Assembly (NCBI GenBank): GCA_902685375.1
Contig: LR738558.1
Location: 19,750,501 to 19,814,500 of the forward strand
Length of the DNA: 64,000 nucleotides
Origin: Neostethus bicornis
Lineage: Eukaryota; Chordata; Actinopteri; Atheriniformes; Phallostethidae
Direction of reading: 5' to 3'
Shown: positions 38,276-50,557 of the stretch, piece after piece
How positions within the stretch are numbered: position 1 is the first letter of the stretch
How the letters are laid out: each line of letters begins with the position of its first letter
Notes under the pieces: generated by a model
What the model was told of the DNA's origin: nothing
Databases searched by the model: none
Seen by the model: only the letters and a program-made list of their open reading frames with translations
Made by a program: the position numbers and the translations under genes

Positions 38276-40878
38276 TTGTGTGAAACAGTTCAATTGATGA
38301 AACAGAAAGTTGTGCCAGCATGGTCATCCAGGGTAAAAGCTGCAGCAAACAACAATTATTGTAGCGAGGACAAATATAGGACAAACATGCCCCAAATCTT
38401 CCGTAAAAAGTCTTCCACTTGTTTAAAATGCTGCAGCAAAACTATTAGCAGGAACTCATAGAACAGGACGTAGTTCTCCCATGCTAGTATGGCTCCACTG
38501 GCTCCCGATGGAGTTTAACAATTAAACATTTACAATAACAAATCAAATTTTACAACATCACACAACGAACTCATTATAATTAATAATAACACCAATAAAT
38601 TTAACATTAGCAGTAACTTTTCATTATAAACATACATAAACAGTATCGATATAAATAACAAATTACACCCGTAATCAAACGTTAAATTTTGAATATATAT
38701 ATTTGAAAAAGAAATTTCCGACCGTCCACCGTCCGTGAACTACACGCACGGACAGCGCGTGTAGTTCAAGGACGGTCAGGATTTTTCAGCTTCTAACGTT
38801 CATATTCAAACTTTAGAAAAGGAATTAAAAAATGAATAATGAGAAACTTAAAGTCAGAGTCTTTGGAAATCAATCTTTACCAATGGATATTCAGTCCTTT
38901 TAAAGTGCGAGATAAAAAGCTCATTAAAATTGGAATAAACTTGACAGTTAATGTTACTGAAAGTGGCAACAGGACATGTTTCTGCTCTTCCGGGTCCCGT
39001 CTCCAAGCACATCCGGGTCACATTTCATAATACAATGTGTCCACACGAGGCGAGAGCACTGTAGTAGGTTCCACCGTCGCACATATTTAAGTTCTCCATC
39101 GGCAGCTTGTAGATGGAGCTTTGTGTCTGTGTGCTGGAGTTTTTCTCACACTGATTATTTCTTCCTCGTGGATGTAAATGAGTTCTGAATGGGATTCTCC
39201 AGCAGCTTTGAACTAGTAAATAGTTTGTTCTCTATCACAAATCTCAGTATGAACCGTACAGTTCAGAGAAGCAAATTCACTGACTGATATTTTCTACGTT
39301 TTTGGTTGATGGACCGAAGGATGGAGGTCAGAATTGGACCTTTTGAATTGAATTAAAAATATTTTATTAATCCCTGAAGGGAAATTTGATGCTGCGGTGT
39401 GAACACCTCAATGCCTTCCCAGTCGCTTAAACACTGTAATATCTGGCGACTGAACAGTTTTTTTTTTTTTTTTTAAAACTGTCAAAAAACAGTCCATAAT
39501 GAGTCCACGAAGTCAGGCTTCAGTGATTAGATTTAGATTAGAAATACTTTACTGATCCCACACATGGGAAATTTCTGCTTTAAAGCAGCAAACAAGAAAG
39601 AAAGAAATAGACCGCACAGTATTTATACAAGAAGGATAATGAAAGATAATAAAATATTTAAAAATTAAAAAAAAAAATTAAATTAAAAAACAAAATAAAG
39701 CACACCGAGTGAACCCTCCGCATTCCTGCTGGGATGAACGAGCGTCCCCGGGTCCTCCATCTTGCCAGCGAGCGTCCGGATGTTACCCATGACAACCACT
39801 GGGCTCAAAGCGCCTCCTTTCTGACCGTCTCCTTCTCAGTTCTGTCGGGACTGCATAGACTCCTCCAGCCACGGTGGATCTTGTTCCGAGAGCTAGCTGC
39901 TGGTTGAGTCCACGGTAACAAAACAAAATGACTTCATGACCAGTAAAACGGAGAGCTAGTCGTTGAAACCAAAAAACTGTTAGCCTAAAAACAGCTGTCT
40001 GAAGATAAAACAGTGCAGTCTAAAACAACGCCGAAAGAGTGCACAACGTTACATCTCCAGAACGGAACAAAACACAGGCAAAAGACAAAAAGAAACCGAG
40101 TGGAAACAATATAAAAATACACGACCAGACGCCATAAAAATAGGAGACACCGCAGCAGACGGCCTGCCCCCCGGGGCAGCGCCTTTTAACGGAAGGAGAG
40201 TAGTCTGTTCCGTCTGTGTCCTGCTTTCCCCCCTCCCTCTTGTCTGTGTGTGTGGAGTTGGGCGGACCAAGACGGCAGCTGCAACAAGTGGCATCTGAAA
40301 CAAGTCTACTCATCTGCTGCAGCATACTGTAAATGGATCAGTTTTGTTACACGCTCTTCGCCAGATCATTTGTTGACCATGCTTGACCTGTTATCTAGTT
40401 TTTGGCTCCAACTCCTATGTCAGAACCGAGTGGAAACAATACAAAAATACAAGACCAGACGCCAAAAAAATAGGAGACACCGCAGCAGACTGCCCCCCAG
40501 GGCAGCGCCTTTTAACGGAAAGAGAATAGTCTCATCCCTCTGTGTTCTGCTTTCCTCCCTCCCTCTTGTCTGTGTGTGTGGAGTTGGGCGGACCCAGACG
40601 GCAGCTGCAACAAGTGGCACCTGAAACTAGTCTACTCATCTGCTGCAGCATACTGTAAATGGATCAGTTTTCTTACACGCTCTTCTAGTTTTTGGCTCCA
40701 GCTCCTACGTCAGAACCTGCCTAATTAATCTGTTTTTGTCTTCTTTATCTGAACTTTTTATCAATCTAATAAACCTGCTTTTGATTTCTTCATCTGAGCC
40801 TGTCTGTTGTGTCAAGGGTATATTTTTGGCCTTAGCTCCACATAATGACAATCTCCTATTCAAAATGGTCCTTCAAAT
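38276..40878 (+). repeat. Monomer M17 with internal duplication (2,603 bp)
   Basis: IgV relic 39015-39329 (J-motif TGA). LINE 5' fragment about 39690-40303 and long LTR-like form up to about 40426. There the sequence jumps back to AACCGAGTGGAAAC and repeats part of the LINE 5' region and the LTR-like segment, now in the short form. The junction shares AACC with both parents. Confidence 0.93.
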
Positions 40879-42834
40879 TTGTGTGAAACAGTTCAATTGA
40901 TGAAACAGAAAGTTGTGCCAGCATGGTCATCCAGGGTAAAAGCTGCACCAAACAACAATTATTGTAGCGAGGACAAATATAGGACAAACATGCCCCAAAT
41001 CTTCCGTAAAAAGTCTTCCACTTGTTTAAAATGCTGCAGCAAAACTATTAGCAGGAACTCATAGAACAGGACGTAGTTCTCCCATGCTAGTATGGCTCCA
41101 CTGGCTCCCGATGGAGTTTAACAATTAAACATTTACAACAACAATCTAATTTTACAACATCACACAACGAACTCATTATAATTAATAATAACACCAATAA
41201 ATTTAACATTAGCAGTAACTTTTCATTATAAACTTACATAAACAGTATCGATATAAATAACAAATTACACCCGTAATCAAATGTTAAATTTTGAATATAT
41301 AGATTTGAAATAGAAATTTCCGACCGTCCACCGTCCATGAACTACACGCACCGACAGCGCGTGTAGTTCAAGGACGGTCAGGATTTTTCAACTTCTCACG
41401 TTCATATTCAAACTTTAGAAAAGGAATTAAAAAATGAATAATGAGAAACTTAAAGTCAGAGTCTTTGGAAATCAATCTTTACCAATGGATATTCAGTCCT
41501 TTTAAAGTGCGAGATAAAAAGCTCATTAAAATGTTCTCTATCACAAATCTCAGTATGAACCGTACAGTTCAGAGTAGCAAATTCACAGACTGATATTTTC
41601 TACGTTTTTGGTTGATGGACCGAAGGATGGAGGTTAGAATTGGACCTTTTGAATTGAATTGAAAATACTTTATTAATCCCTGAAGGGAAATTTGATGCTG
41701 CGGTGCGAACACCTCAATGCCTTCCCAGTCCGCTTACACTCTGTAATAGCTGGCGACTGAACAGTTTTTTTTTTTAAAAAAACTGTCAAAAAACAGTCCA
41801 TAATGAGTCCACGAAGTCAGGCTTCAATGATTAGATTTAGATTAGAATTACATTACTGATCCCACACATGGGAAATTTCTGCTTTACAGCAGCAAACAAG
41901 AAAGAAAGAAATAGACAGTACAGTATATATACAAGAAGGATAATGAAAGATAATAAAATATTAAAAAAAAAAAAAAAGCACACCGAGTGAACCCTCCGCA
42001 TTCCTGCTGGGATGAACAAGCGTCCCCAGGTCCCCATCTTGCCGGTGAGTGTCAGGATGTTACCCATGACAACCGCAGGGACACTGGGCTCAAAGCGCCT
42101 CCTTTCTGACCGTCTCCTTCTCAGTTCTGTCGAGACTGCATAGACTCCTCCAGCCACGGTGGATCTTGTTCCCAGAGCTAGCTGCTGGTTGAGTCCACGG
42201 TAACAAAACAAAATGACTTCATGACCAGTAAAACGGAGAGCTAGCCGTTGAAACCAAAAAACTGCTAGCCTAAAAACAGCTGTCTGAAGATAAAACAGTG
42301 CAGTCTAAAACAACGTCGAAAGAGTGCACAACGTCACATCTCCAGAACGGAACAAAACACAGGCAAAAGACAAAAAGAAACCGAGTGGAAACAATACAAA
42401 AATACAAGACCAGACGCCAAAAAAATAGGAGACACCGCAGCAGACTGCCCCCCAGGGCAGCGCCTTTTAACGGAAAGAGAATAGTCTCATCCCTCTGTGT
42501 CCTGCTTTCCTCCCTCCCTCTTGTCTGTGTGTGTGGAGTTGGGCGGACCCAGACGGCAGCTGCAACAAGTGGCACCTGAAACTAGTCTACTCATCTGCTG
42601 CAGCATACTGTAAATGGATCAGTTTTCTTACATGCTCTTCTAGTTTTTGGCTCCAGCTCCTACGTCAGAACCTGCCTAATTAATCTGTTTTTTGTCTTCT
42701 TTATCTGAACTTTTTATCAATCTAATAAACCTGCTTTTGATTTCTTCATCTGAGCCTGTCTGTTGTGTCAAGGGTATATTTTTGGCCTTAGCTCCACATT
42801 ATGACAATCTCCTATTCAAAATGGTCCTTCAAAT
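40879..42834 (+). repeat. Monomer M18 with deletion (1,956 bp)
   Basis: At about 41,532 the sequence passes from GCTCATTAAAAT to GTTCTCTATCAC, which removes about 330 bp. Only the 5' part of the IgV relic remains (41533-41635). LINE 5' fragment about 41970-42575; LTR-like short form. Confidence 0.93.
41533..41635 (-). pseudogene. IgV exon relic in M18, 5' third only
   Basis: Only the first strands up to about ICDREQ remain. The rest was removed by the deletion that joins GCTCATTAAAAT to GTTCTCTATC. Confidence 0.6.
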
Positions 42835-45119
42835 TTGTATGAAACAGTTCAATTGATGAAACAGAAAGTTGTGCCAGCATGGTCATCCAGGGTAAAAGCT
42901 GCACCAAACAACAATTATTGTAGCGAGGACAAATATAGGACAAACATGCCCCAAATCTTCCGTAAAAAGTCTTCCACTTGTTTAAAATGCTGCAGCAAAA
43001 CTATTAGCAGGAACTCATAGAACAGGACATAGTACTCCCATGCTAGTATGGCTCCACTGGCTCCCGATGGAGTTTAACAATTAAACATTTACAACAACAA
43101 ATCTAATTTTACAACATCACACAATGAACTCATTATGATGAAAAATAACACCAATAAATTTAACATTAGCAGTAACTTTTCATTATAAACTTACATAAAC
43201 AGTATCGATATAAATAACAAATTACACCCGTAATCAAATGTTAAATTTTAATATAAACATTTGAAATAAAAATTTCCGACCGTCCACCGTCCGTGAACTA
43301 CACGCACCGACAGCGCGTGTAGTTCAAGGACAGTCAGGATTTTTCATATTCTCACGTTCATATTCAAACTTTAGAAAGGGAATTAAAAAATGAATAATGA
43401 GAAACTTAAAGTCAGAGTCTTTGGAAATCAATCTTTACCAATGGATATTCAGTCCTTTTCAAGTGTGAGATAAAAAGCTCATTAAAATCGGGATAAACTT
43501 AACAGTTATTGTCACTGAAAGTGGCAACAGGACAAGTTTCTGCTCTTCCGGGTCCCGTTTCCAAGCACATCCGGGTCTCATTTCCAAATACAATGTGTCC
43601 ACACGAGGCGAGAGCACTGTAGTAGGTTCCACTGTCGCACATATTTAAGTTCTCCATCGGCAGCTTGTAGATGGAGCTTTGTGTCTGTGTTTTGGAGTTT
43701 TTCTCACACTGATTATTTCTTCCTCGTGGATGTAAATGAGTTCTGAATGGGATTCTCCAGCAGCTTTGAATTAGTAAATAGTTTGTTCTCTATCACAAAT
43801 CTCAGTATGAACCGTACAGTTCAGAGTAGCAAATTCACTGACTGATATTTTCTACATTTTTGGTTGATGGACGGAAGGATGGAGGTCAGAATTGGACCTT
43901 TTGAATTGAATTGAATTAAAAATACTTTATTAATCCCTGAAGGGAAATTTGATGCTGCGGTGTGAACACCTCAATGCCTTCCCAGTCGCTTAAACAGTGT
44001 AATATCTGGCGACTGAACAGTTTTAAAAAAAAAAAAAAAACTGTCAAAAAACAGTCCATAATGAGTCCACGAAGTCAGGCTTCAATGTTTAGATTTAGAT
44101 TAGAATTACTTTACTGATCCCACACTTGGGAAATTTCTGCTTTACAGCAGCACACAAGAAAGAAAGAAATAGACAGTACAGTATATATACAAGAAGGATG
44201 ATGAAAGATAATAAAATATTAAAAAATTAAAAAAAAAATTTAATAAAAAAAAAAATAATAAAGCACACCGAGTGAACCCTCCGCATTCCTGCTGGGATGA
44301 ACGAGCGTCCCCAGGTCCTCCATCTTGCCAGCAACGTCCGTATGTTACCCATGACAACCGCAGGGACACTAGGCTCAAAGCGCCTCCTTTCTGACTGTCT
44401 CCTTCTCAGATCTGTCGAGACTGCGTAGACTCCTCCAGCCACGGTGGATCTTGTTCCGAGAGCTAGCTGCTGGTTTAGATATCACGGTAACAAAACAAAA
44501 TGACTTCATGACCAGTAAAACGAGAGCTAGGCGTTGAAATAAAAAACCTGCTAGCTTAAAAACAGCTGTCTGAAGATAAAACAGTGCAGTCTAAAACAAC
44601 GTCGAAAGAGTGCACAACGTCACATCTCCAGAACGGAACAAAACAAAAGGCAAAAGACTAAAGAAACCGAGTGGAAACAATACAAAAATACACGACCAGA
44701 CGCCAAAAAAAAAAGGAGACACCGCAGCAGACGGCCCTCAGGGAGGCGCCTTTTAACAGAAGGAGAGTAGTCTGTTCCCTGTGTATCTTGCTGTCCCCCC
44801 TACCTCTTGTCTGTGTGTGTGGAGTTGGGCGGACCCAGACGGCAGCTGCAACAAGTGGCACCTGAAACTAGTCTACTCATCTGCTGCAGCATACTGTAAA
44901 TAGATCCGTTTTGTTACACGCTCTTATAGTTTTTGGCTCCAGCTCCTACATCAGAACCTGCCTAATTAATCTGTTTTTGTCTTCTTTATCTGAACTTTTT
45001 ATCAATCTAATAAACCTGCTTTTGATTTCTTCATCTGAGCCTGTCTGTTGTGTCAAGGGTATATTTTTGGCCTTAGCTCCACATTATGACGATCTCATAT
45101 TCAAAATGGTCTTTCAAAT
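42835..45119 (+). repeat. Monomer M19 (2,285 bp)
   Basis: IgV relic 43573-43887 with the TAA form of the tryptophan-site stop. A-rich T/A palindrome at 44018-44043 (T4A16). LINE 5' fragment about 44260-44861, more diverged than in neighbours (small losses near 44335 and 44645). Confidence 0.95.
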
Positions 45120-47326
45120 TTGTGTGAAATAGTTCAATTGATGAAACAGAAAGTTGTGCCAGCATGGTCATCCAGGGTAAAAGCTACAACAAACAACAAT
45201 TATTGTAGCGAGGACAAATATAGGACAAACATGCCCCAAGTCTTCCGTGAAAAGTCTTCCACTTGTTTAAAATGCTGCAGCAAAACTATTAGCAGGAACT
45301 CATAGAACAGGACGTAGTACTCCCATGCTAGTATGGCTCCACTGGCTCCCGATGGAGTTTAACAATTAAACATTTACAACAACAAATCTAATTTTACAAC
45401 ATCACACAATGAACTCATTATAATGAATAATAACACCAATAAATTTAACATTAGCAGTAACTTTTCATCATAAACTTACATAAACAGTATCGATATAAAC
45501 AACAAATTACACCCGTAATCAAACGTTAAATTTTGAATATAAACATTTGAAAAAGAAATTTCCGACCGTCCACCGTCCGTGAACTACACGCACCGACAGC
45601 GCGTGTAGTTCAAGGACGGTCAGGATTTTTCATATTCTCACGTTCATATTCAAACTTTAGAAAATGAATTAAAAAATGAATAATGAGAAACTTAAAGTCA
45701 GAGTCTTTGGAAATCAATATTTACCAATGGATATTCAGTCCTTTTCAAGTTTGAGATGAAAAGCTCATTAAAATCGGGATAAACTTAACAGTTATTGTTA
45801 CTGAAAGTGGCAACAGGACATGTTCCTGCTCTTCCGGGTCCCGTTTCCAAGCACATCCGGGTCACATTTCCAAATACAATGTGTCCAGACGAGGCGAGGG
45901 CACTGTAGTAGGTTCCACCGTCGCACATATTCAAGTTCTCCATCGGCAGCTTGTAAAATGGGATTCTCCAGCAGCTTTGAACTAGTAAATAGTTTGTTCT
46001 CTATCACAAATCTCAGTATGAACCGTACAGTTCAGAGTAGCAAATTCACTGACTGATATTTTCTACATTTTTGGTTGATGGACCGAAGGATGGAGGTCAG
46101 AATTGGACCTTTTTAATTGAATTAAAAATCTTTATTAATCCCTGAAGGGAAATTTGATGCTGCGGTGCGAACACCTCAATGCCTTCCCAGTCGCTTAAAC
46201 ACTGTAATATCTGGCGACTGAACAGTTTTTTTTTTTTAAAAAAACTGTCAAAAAATAGTCCATAATGAGTCCACGAATTCAGACTTCAATGATTAGATTT
46301 AGATTAGAATTACTTTACTGATCCCACACATGGGAAATATCTGCTTTACAGCAGCAAACAAGAAAGAAAGAAATAGACAGTACAGTATATATACAAGTGG
46401 GATAAAGAAAGATAATAAAATATTCAAAAATAAAAAAAAAAAAAAATTAATTAAAAAAAAAAAAAAAAAGCACACCGAGTGAACCCTCCGCATTCCTGCT
46501 GGGATGAACGAGCGTCCCCAGGTCCTCCATCTTGCCAGCGAGCGTCCGGATGTTACCCATGACAACCGCAGGAACACTGGGCTCAAAGCGCCTCCTTTCT
46601 GACTGTCTCCTTCTCACATCTGTCGAGACTGCATAGACTCCTCCAGTCACAGTGGATCTTGTTCCGAGAGCTAGCTGCTGGTTGAGTCCACGGTAACAAA
46701 ACAAAATGACTTCATGACCAGTAAAACGGAGAGCTAGGCGTTGAAACCAAAAAACTGCTAGCCTAAAAACAGCTGTCTGAAGATAAAACAGTGCAGTCTA
46801 AAACAAAGTCGAAAGAGTGCACAACGTCACATCTCCAGAACGGAACAAAACACAAGCAAAAGACAAAAAGAAACCGAGTGGAAAAAATATAAAAATACAC
46901 GACCAGACGCCAAAAAAATAGGAGACACCGCAGCAGACTGCCCCCCGGGGCAGCGCCTTTTAACGGAAGGAGAGTGGTCTCGTCCCTCTGTGTCCTGCTT
47001 TCCCCCCACCCTGTTGTCTGTGTGTGTTGAATTGGGCGGACCCAGACGGCAGCTGCAACAAGTGGCCCCTGAAACTAGTCTACTCATTTGCTGCAGCGTA
47101 CTGTAAATGGATCAGTTTTGTTACACGCTCTTCTAGTTTTTGGCTCCAGCTCCTACGTCAGAACCTGTCAAATTAATCTGTTTTTGTCTTCTTTATCTGA
47201 ACTTTTTATCAATCTAATAAACCTGCTTTTGATTTCTTCATCTGAGCCTGTCTGTTGTGTCAAGGGTATATTTTTGGCCTTAGCTCCACATTACGACAAT
47301 CTCCTATTCAAAATGGTCCTTCAAAT
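45120..47326 (+). repeat. Monomer M20 (2,207 bp)
   Basis: IgV relic 45859-46098 has the same roughly 75 bp internal loss as M14 (near 45955). Long A tracts at 46430-46470. LINE 5' fragment about 46460-47070; LTR-like short form. Confidence 0.95.
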
Positions 47327-48703
47327 TTGTGTGAAACAGTTTAATTGATGAAACAGAAAGTTGTGCCAGCATGGTCATCCAGGGTAAAGGCTGCACCAAA
47401 CAACAATTATTGTAGCGAGGACAAATATAGGACAAACATGCCCCAAATCTTCCGTAAAAAGTCTTCCATTTGTTTAAAATGCTGCAGCAAAACTATTAGC
47501 AGGAACTCATAGAACAGGACGTAGTACTCCTATGCTAGTATGGCTCCACTGGCTCCCGATGGCGTTTAACAATTAAACATTTACAACAACAAATCTAATT
47601 TTACAACATCACACAATGAACTCATTATAATGAAAAATAACACCAATAAATTTAACATTAGCAGTAACTTTTCATTATAAACTTACATAAACAGTATCGA
47701 TATAAATAACAAATTACACCCGTAATCAAACGTTAAATTTTGAATATAAACATTTGAAATAGATATTTCCGACCGTCCACCGTCCGTGAACTACACGCAC
47801 CGACAGCGCGTGTAGTTCAAGGACGGTCAGGATTTTTCAACTTCTCACGTTCATATTCAAACTTTAGAAAATGAATTAAAAAATGAATAATGAGAAACTT
47901 AAAGTCAGAGTCTTTGGAAATCAATCTTTACCAATGGATATTCAGTCCTTTTCAAGTGTGAGATAAAAAGCTCATTAAAATCGGGATAAACTTGACAGTT
48001 AATGTTACTGAAAGTGGCAACAGGACAAGTTTCTGCTCTTCCGGGTCCCGTTTCCAAGCACATCCGGGTCACATTTCAAAATACAATGTGTCCAAACTAG
48101 GCGAGGGCACTGTAGTAGGTTCCACCGTCGCACATATTTAAGTTCTCTATCGGCAGCTTGTAGATGGAGCTTTGTGTCTGTGTGCTGGAGTTTTTCTCAC
48201 ACTGATTATTTCTTCCTCGTGGATGTAAATGAGTTCTGAATGGGATTCTCCAGCAGCTTTGAACTAGTAAAAAGTTTGTTCTGTATCACAAATCTCAGTA
48301 TGAACCGTACAGTTCAGAGTAGCAAATTCACTGACTGATATTTTCTAGGTTTTTGGTTGATGGACCGAAGGATGGAGGTCAGAATTGGACCTTTTGAATT
48401 GAATTAAAAATATTTTATTAATCCCTGAAGGAAAATTTGATGCTGCGGTGCGAACACCTCAATGCCTTCCCAGTCGCTTAAACACTGTAATAGCTGGCGA
48501 CTGAACAGTTTTTTTAAAACAAAAACTATCAAAAAACAGTCCATAATGAGTCCACGATGTCAGGTTTCAATGATTAGATTTGGATTATTTTACATTACAT
48601 TAGAATTACAATTAGATTTAGATTAGAATTACTGATCCCACACATGGGAAATTTCTGCTTTACAGCAGCAAACAAGAAAGAAAGAAATAGACCGTATAGT
48701 ATA

Positions 48704-48968
48704 CAGTACAGACCAAAAGTTTGGACACACCTTCTCATTCAAAGAGTTTTCTTCATTTTCATGACTATGAACATTGTAGATTCACACTGAAGGCTTCCAA
48801 ACTATGAATTAACACATGTGGAAGTATAGTACATAACCAAAAAGTGTGAAACAACTGAAAATATGTCATATTCTAGGTTCTTCTTAGTAGCCACCTTTTG
48901 CTTTGATTACTGCTTTGCACACTCTTGGCATTCTCTTGATGAGCTTCAAGAGGTGGTCACCTGAAATG
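48704..48968 (+). repeat. Left 265-bp terminal inverted repeat of the Tc1-type element
   Basis: Pairs with 50067-50331. The arms differ at scattered bases. One difference is CTTCTTAG here against CTTCAAAG (read inverted) in the other arm. It turns a phenylalanine codon in the transposase tail into the TAA stop. Confidence 0.92.
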
Positions 48969-49918
48969 CTCTTCCAACAGTCTTGAAGGAGTTCCCAGAG
49001 GTGCTTAGCACTTGTTGGCCCTTTTGCCTTCACTCTGCAGCCCAGCTCACCCCAAACCATCTCGATTGGGTTCAGGTCTGGTGACTATGGAGGCCAGGTC
49101 ATCTGGCGCAGCACCCCATCACTCTCCTTCCTGGTCAAATAGCCCTTACACAGCCTGGAGGTGTGTTTGGGGTCATTGTCCTGTTGAAAAATAAATGATG
49201 GTCCAACTAAATGCAAACCGGATGGAATAGCATGCCGCTGCAAGATGCTGTGGTAGCCATGCTGGTTCAGTATGCCTTCAATTTTGAATAAATCCCCAAC
49301 AGTGTCACCAGCAAAGCACCCCCACACCATCACAACTCCTCCTTCATGCTTCACGGTGGGAACCAGGCATGTAGAGACCATCCGTTCACCTTTTCTACGT
49401 CGCACAAAGACACGGTGGTTGGAACCAAAAATCTGAAATTTGGACTCATCAGACCAAAGCACAGATTTCCACTGGTCTAATGTCCATTCCTTGTGTTCTT
49501 TAGCCCAAACAAGTCTCTTCTGCTTGTTGCCTGTCCTTAGCAGTGGTTTGCTAGCAGATATTCTACCATGAAGGCCTGATTCACACAGTCTTCTCTTAAC
49601 TGTTGTTCGAGAGATGTGTCTGCTGCTAGAACTCTGTGTGGCATTGACCTGGTCTCTAATCTGAGCTGCTGTTAACCTGCGATTTCTGAGGCTGATGACT
49701 CGGATGAACTTATCCTCCTCAGCAGAGGTGACTCTCGGTCTTCCTTTCCTGGGGCGGTCCGCATGTGAGCCAGTTTCTTTGTAGTGTTTGATGGTTTTTG
49801 AGACTGCACTTGGGGACACTTTCAAAGTTTTCCCAATTGTTCAGACTGACTGACCTTCATTTCTTAAAGTAATGATGGCCACTCGTTTTTCTTTACTTAG
49901 CTGCTTCTTTCTTGCCAT
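48866..49918 (-). pseudogene. Tc1-type transposase pseudogene (three in-frame stops)
   Basis: Encodes the cut-and-paste transposase of the element. From ATG at 49918-49916 the frame gives MARKKQLSKEKRVAIITLRN, the N-terminal helix-turn-helix region, then GRPR at about codons 59-62, a minor-groove-binding style motif between the DNA-binding and catalytic parts. Catalytic aspartates: D157 in LWSDESKF and D247 in FQQDNDPKH. Glutamate: E286 in SPDLNPIEMVW. The 38-residue gap between the last two makes this DD38E rather than the usual DD34E. Stops: TGA at codon 26, TAG at codon 278 (from CAG or similar, just before SPDLNP) and TAA at codon 345. The native end is TGA at 48866-48868, giving 350 codons. 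All catalytic residues remain, but no full protein can be made. The stretch 49085-49825 is the longest uninterrupted part. Confidence 0.95.
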
Positions 49919-50066
49919 AATACAAATTCTAACAGTCTATTCAGTAGGACTATCAGCTGTGTATCCACCTGACTTCTCCACAATGCAACTGTTGGTCCTA
50001 ACCCCATTTATAAGGCAAGAAATCCCACTTATTAAACCTGACAGGGCACACCTGTGAAGTGAAAAC

Positions 50067-50331
50067 CATTTCAGGTGACTACCTCTTGAAGCTCATCAAG
50101 AGAATGCCAAGGGTGTGCAAAGCAGTAATCAAAGCAAAAGGTGGCTACTTTGAAGAACCTAGAATATGACATATTTTCAGTTTTTTCACACTTTTTGGTT
50201 ATGTTCTATACTTCCACATGTATTAATTCATAGTTTGGAAGCCTTCAGTGTGAATCTACAATGTTCATAGTCATGAAAATAAAGAAAACTCTTTGAATGA
50301 GAAGGTGTGTCCAAACTTTTGGTCTGTACTG
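50067..50331 (-). repeat. Right 265-bp terminal inverted repeat of the Tc1-type element
   Basis: Inverse of 48704-48968, ending at CTGTACTG. Between it and the transposase start lies about 150 bp (49919-50066) of untranslated leader with no feature I recognise. Confidence 0.92.
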
Positions 50332-50333
50332 TA

Positions 50334-50557
50334 TATACAAGAAGGATAATGAAAGATAATAAAATATTAAAAAATTAAACGAAAGGACAGTAGTCTGTTC
50401 CCTCTGTGTCCTGCTTTCCCCCCTCCCTCTTGTCTGTGTGTGTGGAGTTGGGCGGACCCAAACGGCAGCTGCAACAAGTGGCACCTGAAACTAGTCTACT
50501 CATATGCTGCAGCATACTGTAAATGGATCCGTTTTGTTACACGCTCTTCTAGGTTTT
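50334..50557 (+). repeat. Collapsed monomer fragment right of the Tc1 element
   Basis: Holds the AT tract (50334-50379), then part of the LINE 5'/LTR-like boundary (50380-50553). About 490 bp of the LINE 5' fragment and about 1.3 kb after the LTR-like start are missing at its two junctions. Confidence 0.85.

Larger units (their letters stand above)
48704..50331 (-). mobile_element. Tc1/mariner-type transposon, DD38E group, inactive
   Basis: The element begins CAGTACAGACCAAAAGTTTG and ends with its inverse. It is flanked by TA at 48702-48703 and 50332-50333, the target of the Tc1/mariner superfamily. The inverted arms are long and highly similar: 48704-48968 and 50067-50331, 265 bp each. They include a copy of the last ~30 transposase codons at both ends. 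The single transposase gene lies on the minus strand and has stop codons. The arms still match closely, so the insertion is not very old. No other monomer has it, so it inserted after the array formed. Confidence 0.96.

Noticed and set aside
49012..49194. + strand frame inside the Tc1-type element
   Set aside because: It lies antisense to the transposase catalytic region and has no features.
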